Shown here: positions 33,310-42,316 of the stretch, piece after piece
How positions within the stretch are numbered: position 1 is the first letter of the stretch
Layout: every line of letters begins with the position of its first letter
NCBI GenBank assembly: GCA_946618265.1
Contig: CAMOLA010000004.1
Location: 7,867 to 71,866, forward strand
Direction: 5' to 3'
Origin: an uncultured Eggerthellaceae bacterium
GTDB taxonomy: Bacteria; Actinomycetota; Coriobacteriia; Coriobacteriales; Eggerthellaceae
DNA length: 64,000 bases
Made by a program: the position numbers and the translations under genes
The notes under the pieces: model-generated
What the model was told of the DNA's origin: nothing
Databases searched by the model: none
What the model saw: only the letters and a program-made list of their open reading frames with translations

Positions 33310-34590
33310 CTATGTGTTCGATTTCAACGATTCGAACAAATGTTTACAATCTGGTGGCACGTATATCATGAGATGCGTGCCTTCCGGAAGATGCTCTTCG
33401 GCTACGATATGGCATCGTTTATGCGCCAGCGACACCAGCTCGCCTTTTTGATAGGGAACCACTACATCGAAGAACTCGTCTCTGGCAGCGGCGGCATACG
33501 AAATCCTATTGACGAGTTCGTCTATTCCCTCCCCTGTCATGGCGGAAACGACCAGCGCTTCGGGATGATTGTCCATCAGACGCTTCAGCGCGATGGGGCT
33601 TTCGATGAGGTCGCATTTGTTGAAGACCGTGAGTCGCTCGATGCGGTCCGCCCCAATTTGACCGAGCACGTCTTCGACCGTCTCGATTTGGTAGGCGAGC
33701 TCGTCGCTCGACCCGTCGATGACGTGCAGAATCAAGTCAGCCCCGTTGATCTCGTCCAACGTCGATTTGAACGATTCCACGAGCGTCGTGGGAAGCTTCC
33801 GGATAAAGCCGATGGTGTCGGTGACCGTCACGACGCGCCCTTCGGGCAACTTGAGCTTTCGCGTCGTAGCGTCGAGCGTTGCGAACAGTTTGTCGTAGCT
33901 TAGCACGTCCGAACCTGTGAGCCTGTTGATGAGGCTCGATTTGCCGGCGTTCGTGTATCCCGCCAACGCGATCTTGAAGGTCCCGCTCTTGTACCTGCTC
34001 TCCCTTTGTATGGCGCGAACGTCATCGAGGTGCGCAAGCTCGCGCTTGATCGATGCAATTCTGTTGCGCACCATGCGCCTATCGACCTCGAGCTGGCTTT
34101 CGCCCTCGCCGAAACGCGATCCGACGCCGCCGCCCATCCTGTTTGACGCGAGGTGAGCCCACATGCCGCGAAGACGGGGATAAAGGTACTGGTTCTGGGC
34201 GAGCCTTACTTGGAGACGGCCTTCCTTCGTCGTGGCGTGAAGCGCGAAAATATCGAGGATGAGAGCCGTCCTGTCGATCACCTTGACGTCCCGATCGACG
34301 ATCTTCTCGAGATTGGCCTGCTGAGACGGCGTCAATTCATCATCGAACACGACGAGATCGGCGGCGCATGCGCGGCAAAGCTCTGCAATCTCGTTCGCTT
34401 TGCCGCTCCCTACGAACGTTTTCGGATTGGGGCTTTCGAGGCGTTGCGACGTGGTTGCGACGACTTCGGCGCCAACCGTGTCGATAAGACGTGCAAGCTC
34501 CTCGAGGGAGGAGGTCACCGGCCAGGTGCTTCCCGGCCAATCGATTCCCACGAGGACGGCACGTTCACGATATTCTTCTATACCTTGCAT
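33310..34590 (-). CDS. hflX: GTPase HflX
   Basis: 426 aa ribosome-associated GTPase that splits stalled or heat-damaged 70S ribosomes in studied species. The N-terminal HflX domain has VGSGKANEIAEL and a coiled-coil linker with the Gly-rich RMGGGVGSRFGEGESQLE. The G domain carries G1 GYTNAGKSSL (about 206), G3 DTIGF, and G4 NKCD. The start at 34590 follows GAGG; an upstream in-frame ATG at 34605 is possible. It is downstream of miaA, as in many bacteria. Confidence 0.95.
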   Translation of the reverse strand: MQGIEEYRERAVLVGIDWPGSTWPVTSSLEELARLIDTVGAEVVATTSQRLESPNPKTFVGSGKANEIAELCRACAADLVVFDDELTPSQQANLEKIVDRDVKVIDRTALILDIFALHATTKEGRLQVRLAQNQYLYPRLRGMWAHLASNRMGGGVGSRFGEGESQLEVDRRMVRNRIASIKRELAHLDDVRAIQRESRYKSGTFKIALAGYTNAGKSSLINRLTGSDVLSYDKLFATLDATTRKLKLPEGRVVTVTDTIGFIRKLPTTLVESFKSTLDEINGADLILHVIDGSSDELAYQIETVEDVLGQIGADRIERLTVFNKCDLIESPIALKRLMDNHPEALVVSAMTGEGIDELVNRISYAAAARDEFFDVVVPYQKGELVSLAHKRCHIVAEEHLPEGTHLMIYVPPDCKHLFESLKSNT

Positions 34591-34694
34591 ACGGTCTAAC
34601 CTCAATAATCAACGTGGACGGTCCTTCGAAGCGCTCAAAATTCCGTGTGCCTCGAAACGCATGGTGCTCGAAACGAACCACTGCCATGATAACG

Positions 34695-35666
34695 CTACTC
34701 TCCGTTGGACCCCGAGGTTTTCGCGAATGCCTTGTCTATAATGCGGGAAGCTTCGTCCGTCATTTCTGCGAGGTCGAACGACGTCGCCTCGATCCATTGT
34801 ATGCGAGCGTCCTTCCTGAACCACGTGCGCTGGCGTTTCGCATAACGTCTCGTCGCGATCTTTATCTGCTCGATCGCCTCGTCAAGCGTGATGCGCCCGT
34901 CGATCGCTTCCACGATCTCCTTGTATCCGATAGCTTGTGGCGCGGTTATCCCCTCCCGAAATCCCCTATCGAGCAGAGATTGCACTTCGTCTACGAGGCC
35001 TGCCCGAACCATGTCGTCAACGCGGTCGTCAATGCGCTTTCGCAGCACTGCAGGATCGACCGCCAGCCCTATAAAGACTGCCGGTACGAGCTGGGGAAGG
35101 TTGGCAAGTGCCCGCTTTTGCCGAGAGTACGTCGTCCCGTCTTCGAGCAGCTCGAACGCCCTCACGACCCGCTTTACGTCGTTTTCTGGTATGAGGTCGG
35201 CGCTCTCGGGGTCCACATCCTTCAGCTGGGTCCAGAGCGCATGCGCACCGTTTCGCTCTGCAAACGCGTTGAGCCGATCGCGTAGGGCATTTCCAACCTG
35301 TTCTCCGGCGGGGAATTCGTAGTCGTCGATAGCCGCCCTGACGTAGAACCCAGTACCACCGCAAAGAAACGCGTTTCTTCCCCTCGAGGCGATATCGCGG
35401 AAACAGGCTCGTGCGTAATCTTGGAACAAGGCCGCCGAATACGGTTCGCCGGGATCGACTAAATCCAATCCGTGATGGGGCACCATACGGTCCCCTTCCG
35501 CGATTTTCCCGGTCCCGATGTCCATGCCGCGGTATATCTGCATCGAATCAGCGCTTACCACTTCCCCGTCATGCAAAATGGCAAGCTCTTGGGCGAGCGC
35601 TGTTTTTCCAGAGGCAGTTGGACCGACGATGCAGCAGACCGTTGAATATACGTCACGCGCGACCAT
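34695..35666 (-). CDS. miaA: tRNA dimethylallyltransferase MiaA
   Basis: 323 aa. Transfers a dimethylallyl group to A37 of tRNAs reading codons that start with U. The P-loop GPTASGKT (about 14-21), SADSMQIYRGMDIGT, and GGTGFYVRAAI match MiaA. It lies directly after miaB, which thiomethylates the same nucleotide, and before hflX. The ATG at 35666 fits best; the one at 35702 would overlap the miaB end. Confidence 0.96.
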   Translation of the reverse strand: MVARDVYSTVCCIVGPTASGKTALAQELAILHDGEVVSADSMQIYRGMDIGTGKIAEGDRMVPHHGLDLVDPGEPYSAALFQDYARACFRDIASRGRNAFLCGGTGFYVRAAIDDYEFPAGEQVGNALRDRLNAFAERNGAHALWTQLKDVDPESADLIPENDVKRVVRAFELLEDGTTYSRQKRALANLPQLVPAVFIGLAVDPAVLRKRIDDRVDDMVRAGLVDEVQSLLDRGFREGITAPQAIGYKEIVEAIDGRITLDEAIEQIKIATRRYAKRQRTWFRKDARIQWIEATSFDLAEMTDEASRIIDKAFAKTSGSNGE

Positions 35667-35671
35667 GGTCG

Positions 35672-37036
35672 TTACGATACAAGGGTTCCCTTGAGATACC
35701 ACGTGCGCGCTTCATCGATCCTTACGGGTACTATGGCGCCGACGATGTCGTTGATGTCAACGCCGTCGGGGATTGCCGCGTGCACCGTCTGGTTCTTCGG
35801 GCTCTTTCCGGCGAGAAGCCTTGAATCGCGCTTCGAGCAGCCTTCAACGAGCACGTCGACCGTGGTGTCGAGCTCGGGCTGATTCGCTTCGTATGCATGT
35901 TTTTGAACCAGGTCGACGAGGCGGTCGAAGCGTTCCTGGATTACTTCGCGAGGCGTGTCGTCCACCATTTCGGCAGCCGGCGTTCCCTCGCGCTTGGAGT
36001 ATATGAACGTGAAGACCTGAGAATACCCGACACGGTCCACGAGCCGGTACGTATCCTCGAAATCCTGCTCGGTCTCGCCCGGAAAGCCGACGATGATGTC
36101 CGTCGAGAGCGCGATGTCCGGTCGGACGTTGCGGATCTTGTCGACGAGCTCGAGATAATGCTCGACGGTGTAGACGCGATGCATCGCTTTGAGGATGCGG
36201 TTTGAACCGGACTGCGCAGGCAAATGCAACGCCGGCATGAGGGACCTGAGCGTTCCGAACTTGCCGATTACTTCATCGGTGAGGTCTTTCGGATGGCTCG
36301 TGGCAAAGCGGAGCCGCTCGATGCCGGTCGCGTCGATCGCATCGAGGACGTCGGCGAAACGCGGGCTGCCGTAGAGATCGCGTCCGTACGAATTCACGTT
36401 CTGCCCCAGAAGGGTTATTTCCTTGACGCCTGCGGCTACATAGCGCTTCGCTTCCTCGACGATGTCTTCGAGCAGTCGCGACTTCTCGCGTCCACGCACA
36501 TAGGGAACGATGCAATACGTGCAGAAGTTGTTGCACCCTATGGTGATGGGCAGCCATGCGGCCCAGGAATGCTCCCGCACGGTGGGAAGCTCGGTCGGGA
36601 ACGCATCTGACTCCTCGAGCGTTTCGGCCTTGCGGCCGCCATTGGCTATGACGTCGAGAAGCAAGGCGGGTAACGAGGCGAGGTTGTTCGTTCCGAATAC
36701 GACGTCGACATGGGGCAGCTCCTTGAAGAGCTTGTCTCCATCGCGCTGGCCGATGCAACCTCCTATTGCTATGAGCCGTTTGGAAAAGGGAGACCCTTTG
36801 CGTAGCGGGTCGTTCTTCATCGTGTTGACCTGGCCGATGAGTCTTACGTCGGCAGCCTCCCGCACGCAACACGTCATGAATACCACGAGGTCAGCCTCGC
36901 CGACTGTGTCGACCTGTTGTGCACCGAGATTCTCGAGCATGCCAACTACACGCTCGGAATCGTGCTTGTTCATCTGGCAACCGAACGTCTGCACATGAAA
37001 CGTCAGGTCCATAAGAGAGGGGTATGAGGTATTCAT
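35672..37036 (-). CDS. miaB: tRNA (i6A37) methylthiotransferase MiaB
   Basis: 454 aa radical-SAM enzyme that converts i6A37 to ms2i6A37. The N-terminal domain binds one Fe-S cluster (FGCQMNKHDSE, CCVREAAD and GGCIGQRDGD supply the Cys), and the SAM cluster motif is CNNFCTYCIVPYVRG. A TRAM domain (about 380-445) ends the protein. Start is uncertain between ATG 37036, 37012 and 37087. It is followed at six nt by miaA, so the two tRNA-37 enzymes are coupled. Confidence 0.95.
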   Translation of the reverse strand: MNTSYPSLMDLTFHVQTFGCQMNKHDSERVVGMLENLGAQQVDTVGEADLVVFMTCCVREAADVRLIGQVNTMKNDPLRKGSPFSKRLIAIGGCIGQRDGDKLFKELPHVDVVFGTNNLASLPALLLDVIANGGRKAETLEESDAFPTELPTVREHSWAAWLPITIGCNNFCTYCIVPYVRGREKSRLLEDIVEEAKRYVAAGVKEITLLGQNVNSYGRDLYGSPRFADVLDAIDATGIERLRFATSHPKDLTDEVIGKFGTLRSLMPALHLPAQSGSNRILKAMHRVYTVEHYLELVDKIRNVRPDIALSTDIIVGFPGETEQDFEDTYRLVDRVGYSQVFTFIYSKREGTPAAEMVDDTPREVIQERFDRLVDLVQKHAYEANQPELDTTVDVLVEGCSKRDSRLLAGKSPKNQTVHAAIPDGVDINDIVGAIVPVRIDEARTWYLKGTLVS

Positions 37037-37046
37037 GCGCTCGCGT

Positions 37047-37382
37047 CTAATCGTTATCGGAAGGATAGCCGTCGGAATCCGCGACACCGTGGAGATACTG
37101 CGCCTTGATGGAAAAATGGATAGCCGTTCTGTATTCGCCGTCGATGATGATGTCGGCGAACGAAGGAATGCACGAGATCTCGATGCCGACCGGCGACAGG
37201 AAGCCCCTCGAAATCGCTATGGCCTTGACCGCCTGGTTGACGGCGCCGGCGCCAACAGCTTGCATCTCGACCGGCACGCCGTCCTTCACCATGCCGGCGA
37301 TAGCCCCCGCCACAGAAGCCGGAGAGGACTTCGAAGACACCTTAAGGCAGCTTAACTGGGAATATTGATCGTTACCCTGCAT
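37047..37382 (-). CDS. spoVS: Stage V sporulation protein S homologue (SpoVS, Alba-like)
   Basis: 111 aa. The diagnostic core LKVSSKSSPASVAGAIAGMV, AVGAGAVNQAVKAIAISRGF and CIPSFADIIIDGEYRTAI is nearly continuous. SpoVS proteins are small Alba-fold, likely nucleic-acid-binding regulators required for spore coat and septation timing in Bacillus. The C-terminal 20 residues extend past the usual end. AAGGAAAG precedes the ATG at 37382. The spoVS-miaB linkage matches Bacillus. No other sporulation genes are in the window, so the role here is probably a general one in division or gene control. Confidence 0.93.
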   Translation of the reverse strand: MQGNDQYSQLSCLKVSSKSSPASVAGAIAGMVKDGVPVEMQAVGAGAVNQAVKAIAISRGFLSPVGIEISCIPSFADIIIDGEYRTAIHFSIKAQYLHGVADSDGYPSDND

Positions 37383-37534
37383 ATCTTTCCTTCAGTTCGT
37401 TCAGCAGTTCGAGGGCGAATGTATTTCGTTCGATATGCTACTTGTATATGGTTGCGAAAAGCAATTTTAGCGATATTGAACCTGCGTTTCAACAGGCAAT
37501 CTAATCATCTGCATGCATTGCGCAAAACCGCTAT

Positions 37535-38605
37535 CTATGGGCGCTTGACGACAGGGATCGTAATGGTGATCCTATCCGCCTTCGCTTGGATGCTCGGTTC
37601 GACTCCTGCTTCTAGATAATACCGACGTGAAATTTCGGCATAGGCATCCATGACGCCCGATGCAAGCAGCTCTTTGTCGTCCTGCGTCAAGGCATACGGC
37701 CTTGTCTTCTTCCGTTGGCGTATACGGGGATGCGCATCGTTGGGCTGCGATTCGATGACGATGTCGTCGAGAATCGGGGAAAGAACCGATACCTGACCAT
37801 CCATGATGCGCCGCGCCGTGCGTTCGGAAAGGCTCATGCCCATGCCCTCTGCAAGCTCGGCCAAATCCTTGGGGGTTCGCGCCGTCGCGAGCCGCTTTAT
37901 GAGCGGAAGGGATGCGACGTCCTTGCAGAACAGACGATCGATCGACGAGAGCGTCGCGAGTCCATAATAGTAGATCGTCGAGCAGACCTCGGCGGGCGAT
38001 CCGATGTATACGGAACACTGCGCCCTGCTGTCGATGGCGAATTCGCATGTTGTGCGCAAGATGTTACGCGGACCGCGAACCGACACCGTCTTCTCATCGC
38101 TCATCGAAAACGTTGGAAAGCTCGATTGGTCTTTCTTTTCGCCGAGCACGCTCACGTCCGTCTCGACCTTGATGGCGCAGCCTTTGCGCGATTCGGATTG
38201 CATGACGCGAGCTTCATTCGCATTGACGGAAACCGAATACAATGCCATGCCACGACCATGCAATCCCCAGGCGTCCATGTGCGAAGTATCGAGTTTAGAC
38301 GTTACGCGGGGCTCGAATACGCGCTCGTGCATTTCTTCCGGTATCCCGTCACCGTCGTCTATGACCGTCAGATGGCGCTGTTCCCCTTCCTTGGCCATGG
38401 CGATGAAAATATGCGTGGCATGGGCGTCTCGGGAATTCCTGAGCAGCTCGAGCACGATGTCCTCGCTGCACTGGATATCCTGAGCTGCTTGCCTTCGCTC
38501 GGCTTCCGAGGTTTGGAGACGAACGAAGCCACCCCCGAAATCATGCTCGATTCGGAGGTGGCTCGTACCGTTGACAGATTCTACGAAATGTTCCAGCGAT
38601 TGCAT
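37535..38605 (-). CDS. Stand-alone GHKL (Hsp90/MutL-type) ATPase downstream of RNase Y
   Basis: 356 aa. The N-terminal GHKL fold is shown by the N box ELLRNSRDAHA (about 53-63, with the Mg-binding Asn), G1 box DDGDGIPE (about 82-89), and G2 box LHGRGMALYS (about 114-123). No phosphoacceptor His, sensor or MutL endonuclease motif is present. The C-terminal half (about 200-356) has no recognised domain, with LSERTARRIMDGQ and a basic RQRKKTRP patch. The gene begins seven nt after rny, so it is certainly in the rny transcript, at the position that ymdB holds in Bacillus. Its function is unknown. Confidence 0.85.
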   Translation of the reverse strand: MQSLEHFVESVNGTSHLRIEHDFGGGFVRLQTSEAERRQAAQDIQCSEDIVLELLRNSRDAHATHIFIAMAKEGEQRHLTVIDDGDGIPEEMHERVFEPRVTSKLDTSHMDAWGLHGRGMALYSVSVNANEARVMQSESRKGCAIKVETDVSVLGEKKDQSSFPTFSMSDEKTVSVRGPRNILRTTCEFAIDSRAQCSVYIGSPAEVCSTIYYYGLATLSSIDRLFCKDVASLPLIKRLATARTPKDLAELAEGMGMSLSERTARRIMDGQVSVLSPILDDIVIESQPNDAHPRIRQRKKTRPYALTQDDKELLASGVMDAYAEISRRYYLEAGVEPSIQAKADRITITIPVVKRP

Positions 38606-38611
38606 CGGTGC

Positions 38612-40144
38612 TTATTTCGCAATGCCGATCGCGCGGCTTTCGCGAATAACGACGACCTTCACCTGGCCGGGGTACTGAAGCTCGTTCTCGATGCGGCTGG
38701 CGATATCGTGCGCGAGCACGACGGTCTGCGCTTCGTCGATCTTTTCGGGCTCGACCATGACGCGAACTTCGCGGCCTGCCTGGATGGCGTATGTACGTTC
38801 GACACCCTGATAGGACATTGCGATTTCCTCGAGCTTCTCGAGGCGCTTGATGTATGCGTCGAGCGTTTCCTTGCGTGCGCCGGGGCGGGCAGCGGAAACG
38901 GCGTCTGCAGCTTGCACGAGCACGTCGAGCACGCTATTGGGTTCGACGTCGTTGTGATGCGCTTCGATGGCATGCACAATCGCTGCGTTCTCGCCGAATC
39001 GCCGGGCGAGATCTGCGCCTATGACGGCATGGTTGCCCTCGACCTCGCGATCGATCGCCTTGCCGATGTCATGCAGGAGGCCGGCACGCTTGGCGGGCAC
39101 CGGATCGAGTCCGAGCTCGCTTGCCATAACACCGCACAGATACGCGACTTCGAGAGAATGGTTGAGAACGTTTTGGCCGTATGAAGTGCGGTACCTCAAA
39201 CGACCGAGCGTATGCACGAGTTCCGGGTGGATGTCGTGGATGCCGGTATCGAACGTGGCCTGTTCGCCCGCTTCCTGAACTCGCTGGTTGACGAGCTTTT
39301 CGGCCTTCTGGAAAGTCTCCTCGATGCGAGCGGGATGAATACGGCCGTCAGCGATGAGATTCTCCATCGTGACGCGACCGATTTCGCGGCGTACGGGATC
39401 GAAGCACGAAATGGTGACGCATTCCGGCGTGTCGTCGATGATGAGGTTGGTGCCGGTGATCTGCTCGAAGGACCTGATGTTGCGGCCTTCGCGCCCGATG
39501 ATGCGACCCTTGAGGTCGTCGGACGGGATCTGGATGGCCGATACCGTGTTCTCGATCGTATGCTCAGAGGCGATGCGCTGCATTGCCTGGCTGAGGATCG
39601 AGCGCGCCGTTTTGTCCGCTTCGGCCTTCGTACGCGCTTCGGAATCCCTAATGATCTGCGCGCTCTCGTGAGCGACTTCGTCCTTGAGATTGTTGAGAAG
39701 CTCCTGCTTCGCCTGTTCGGGCGTCATGCCCGCCACGCTTTCGAGGCGCTTGTTGACTTCGTCCTCGGCCTTTTCCAGATCGCGTTGACGACGTTCGACC
39801 TGGCCCTGTAGCGACGAAATCTGATGCTCGCGCTGGTCGAGCGAATCGGTCCTGCGATCGAGCAACTCTTCGCGTTGCTGAACGCGATGCTCGGCTTCGC
39901 GCACCTCGCGCTGGCGCTCCTTGCGCTCCGTCTCGATTTCGGCCTTGAGCTTCAGTGCTTCGTCCTTTGCTTCGACCTCGGCCTCGCGCTTGATCGTCTC
40001 GGCTTGTCGGCGTGCGTCAGAGAGTACGGATTCGATTTGTTCTTTCTGGCGCTTTACCGTACCGTTTGCGATGTATCGTGCGATTACGAAACCGAGAACG
40101 ATGCCGAGGACAATGCCGATGATGGCCCATACGACTTCAGGCAT
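38612..40144 (-). CDS. rny: Ribonuclease Y
   Basis: 510 aa membrane-anchored endoribonuclease that starts mRNA decay in Gram-positives. An N-terminal hydrophobic anchor (about 4-24) precedes a long coiled coil (30-150) rich in Glu, Lys, Arg and Gln. The KH domain ([20 protein letters not shown], about 206-270) and the HD domain ([23 protein letters not shown], about 330-430) are complete. The start follows GGAAGGAG. A long leader with a hairpin precedes it. PNPase and RNase J are encoded in the same window. Confidence 0.97.
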   Translation of the reverse strand: MPEVVWAIIGIVLGIVLGFVIARYIANGTVKRQKEQIESVLSDARRQAETIKREAEVEAKDEALKLKAEIETERKERQREVREAEHRVQQREELLDRRTDSLDQREHQISSLQGQVERRQRDLEKAEDEVNKRLESVAGMTPEQAKQELLNNLKDEVAHESAQIIRDSEARTKAEADKTARSILSQAMQRIASEHTIENTVSAIQIPSDDLKGRIIGREGRNIRSFEQITGTNLIIDDTPECVTISCFDPVRREIGRVTMENLIADGRIHPARIEETFQKAEKLVNQRVQEAGEQATFDTGIHDIHPELVHTLGRLRYRTSYGQNVLNHSLEVAYLCGVMASELGLDPVPAKRAGLLHDIGKAIDREVEGNHAVIGADLARRFGENAAIVHAIEAHHNDVEPNSVLDVLVQAADAVSAARPGARKETLDAYIKRLEKLEEIAMSYQGVERTYAIQAGREVRVMVEPEKIDEAQTVVLAHDIASRIENELQYPGQVKVVVIRESRAIGIAK

Positions 40145-40179
40145 CGTTTCTCCTTCCTATCCGCTTACATGCACTGATA

Positions 40180-40203
40180 GCCTGGAACTGCATAATTCCA
40201 GGC
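40180..40203 (-). promoter_or_regulatory. Leader hairpin of rny
   Basis: A perfect 8-bp hairpin GCCTGGAA / TTCCAGGC with an 8-nt loop lies about 36 nt upstream of the rny start, within the predicted 0.2-kb leader. No T-tract follows on the minus strand, so it is not a simple terminator. Confidence 0.45.
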
Positions 40204-40342
40204 ATGAGAATAGAGCTCTCGTAGATGGTGTCGATATTCGAAATGTCACTATATAAACACCCATGCGGGTACTAATTCTCACAAATATCATGATACGTGT
40301 ATTCAGGGGAAAATAGATTAACCCTTCGGGCATCGTCATAAA

Positions 40343-40371
40343 AATATCTATAAAAGATGACCCGCTGTCAA
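40343..40371 (-). promoter_or_regulatory. Predicted promoter of rny
   Basis: On the minus strand, TTGACA (complement of 40366-40371) begins right after the recX stop, followed by a 17-bp spacer and GATATT (complement of 40343-40348). It predicts a leader of about 190 nt. Confidence 0.4.
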
Positions 40372-41040
40372 TTAATCAACGCGGTTTTGCTCGGCCCACA
40401 TCCGCGCGGCACTCGATGCGACCGAGGTGGGAAACCCGCGTTGCATGAGCTTTCGGTACGCGCCGTCTCTGAGGTTCTTGGACCTTGGCGGCTTTGCATC
40501 GAGGAGGCTGAGCGCCCTATCGAGCTCGTTGTCGAAGTCAGCGACGTAAGCATCGGGCCATCCGTCAACTTGGTCGGGGTCGATTCCATGCGAGACGAGC
40601 TCGCGTTCGATACCGGCGCTTCCCTTCCGTTGCGAGATGCGACTTCTGATAAGAACCTCTGCGAAGCGCATATCGTCGACGAACCCGTATGATCGGGCAC
40701 GTTCGATGGATTCGTCGATGGAAGCTTCGGAAAACCCGAGGCGGGCAAGGCGTTCCCTCAGTGTCTTCTCCGAGCGGTCGGCTGCATTGACGAGGTCGAT
40801 GATCTTCTTGAAGGCGCGCGCTGACTCATCGTCGTGGCCTCCATCGTCTCTTGTAGCGCTGTCGTCGACTAACTTTTTTCGAAGTCGAGGAACTGCTGCA
40901 TCTTCCGTTTCAGTCGATGCGGTTTCTGGAGCGGCGTTTGGCTCCACATGAATCGAATCCGAACCGCCGAACCTTGACGACCCGGATTCGATTTGAGCAA
41001 TCTGCTGTTTGAGCGCCTCGATTGTAGACGAGCGAGACAT
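40372..41040 (-). CDS. recX: Regulatory protein RecX
   Basis: 222 aa modulator that binds along RecA filaments and inhibits or tunes recombination. The RecX three-helix repeats (about 70-215) show LARLGFSEASIDESIERARSYG-type segments (YGFVDDMRFAEVLIRSR, then KLMQRGFP). The N-terminal 65 residues are low-complexity and acidic, longer than usual. It starts one nt after the recA stop, the standard recA-recX arrangement, so it is co-expressed with recA in SOS conditions. Confidence 0.92.
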   Translation of the reverse strand: MSRSSTIEALKQQIAQIESGSSRFGGSDSIHVEPNAAPETASTETEDAAVPRLRKKLVDDSATRDDGGHDDESARAFKKIIDLVNAADRSEKTLRERLARLGFSEASIDESIERARSYGFVDDMRFAEVLIRSRISQRKGSAGIERELVSHGIDPDQVDGWPDAYVADFDNELDRALSLLDAKPPRSKNLRDGAYRKLMQRGFPTSVASSAARMWAEQNRVD

Positions 41041-41041
41041 G

Positions 41042-42103
41042 CTAGCGTTTCTTGCCGCCGGGCTTTTCGGCGGGCGTTATGGCGTCGGCTTCTTCTTCGG
41101 TCCTCTTGATGATGGGAATGTCGAAGGCTTCGCGAATCTTCAGTTCGAGCTCGTCACGCAAGTCGGGGTTTTCCGCCAACGTGCGCTTGGCGGCCTCGCG
41201 GCCTTGACCGAGGCGCTCTTCGCCGTAGGTGTACCACGCGCCGCTCTTCTTGGCCACGCCGGCTTCGACGGCCATGTCGACGATGCACCCCTCCTTCGAA
41301 ATGCCCTTGCCGTACATGAGGTCGAATTCGGCTTGCTTGAACGGAGGTGCAACCTTGTTCTTGACGACTTTGGCGCGAACGCGGTTACCGACGACTTCGC
41401 CTTCTGCCTTGATGGAATCGATGCGTCGAATGTCGATGCGGACGCTCGAGAAGAATTTCAGGGCGCGACCGCCCGTCGTCGTTTCCGGATTGCCGAACAT
41501 GATGCCGATCTTCTCGCGGAGCTGATTGATGAAGATGCAGGTCGTGTTCGACTTGGAGAGCGAGCCAGCCAGCTTGCGCAGCGCTTGCGACATGAGCCGT
41601 GCTTGGAGGCCAACCGTCGTGTCACCGATTTCGCCCTCGATTTCGGCGCGGGGAACGAGTGCGGCGACGGAGTCGATGACAACGCAATCGATGGCGCCAG
41701 ACCGCACGAGCATATCGCAAATTTCGAGCGCTTGCTCGCCGGTGTCGGGCTGGGAGATGAGCACCTCGTCGATGTCGACGCCAAGCCTGGCCGCATATAT
41801 GGGGTCGAGAGCGTGCTCTGCGTCGATGAAGGCGACGATGCCGCCGAGTGCTTGGGCTTCGGCGAGTATCTGCAAGGCGAGCGTCGTCTTGCCGCTTGAT
41901 TCAGGGCCGTATATCTCGACGATCCTGCCCCGCGGGACGCCGCCGATGCCGAGCGCTTTGTCCAAGATGAGAGCGCCTGTCGGTATGGCGTCGACCGTGA
42001 GGTCCTTGTTGGCGTCTCCGAAGCGCATGATGGCGCCGTCGCCGAATTTAGACTTGATTTGATTTGTTGTGAAGTCGACAAGCTCTGACTTTTTCTGATT
42101 CAT
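41042..42103 (-). CDS. recA: Recombinase RecA
   Basis: 353 aa strand-exchange ATPase and LexA co-protease. Walker [13 protein letters not shown] (about 64-75), the AEHALDP segment, the L1/L2 loops ([30 protein letters not shown]), and the C-terminal acidic/basic tail are all standard, with no intein. The ATG at 42103 follows GAAGGTG. Its promoter contains a perfect LexA box, so SOS induction is expected. Confidence 0.98.
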   Translation of the reverse strand: MNQKKSELVDFTTNQIKSKFGDGAIMRFGDANKDLTVDAIPTGALILDKALGIGGVPRGRIVEIYGPESSGKTTLALQILAEAQALGGIVAFIDAEHALDPIYAARLGVDIDEVLISQPDTGEQALEICDMLVRSGAIDCVVIDSVAALVPRAEIEGEIGDTTVGLQARLMSQALRKLAGSLSKSNTTCIFINQLREKIGIMFGNPETTTGGRALKFFSSVRIDIRRIDSIKAEGEVVGNRVRAKVVKNKVAPPFKQAEFDLMYGKGISKEGCIVDMAVEAGVAKKSGAWYTYGEERLGQGREAAKRTLAENPDLRDELELKIREAFDIPIIKRTEEEADAITPAEKPGGKKR

Positions 42104-42134
42104 GGCACCTTCTTTTCTCTCTATCGCATGAACA

Positions 42135-42162
42135 AGTATACCGAACAGATGTTTGTTGTCAA
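42135..42162 (-). promoter_or_regulatory. recA promoter with a perfect LexA box
   Basis: On the minus strand, TTGACA (complement of 42157-42162), 16-bp spacer, TATACT (complement of 42135-42140). CGAACAGATGTTTG (42142-42155) fits the consensus CGAACRNRYGTTYG at every position and fills the spacer, so LexA binding would block polymerase. Confidence 0.9.
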
Positions 42163-42316
42163 GCATCTTCGGCTCATGAGCAACGATAATCGACCAACCT
42201 TGCAGACGAACCTGCAGATAGCTACCCGCGGGTTCGCTCGAGCGTCGCCTCCGTGCCCCTACCGAGCCACCGAGCAATTCCCCGGATCGACCTGAAACGC
42301 ACGATTGCTTTAGCTT

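Noticed and set aside
41042..42103. Intein or other insertion in recA
   Set aside because: The protein is 353 aa and colinear with standard RecA.
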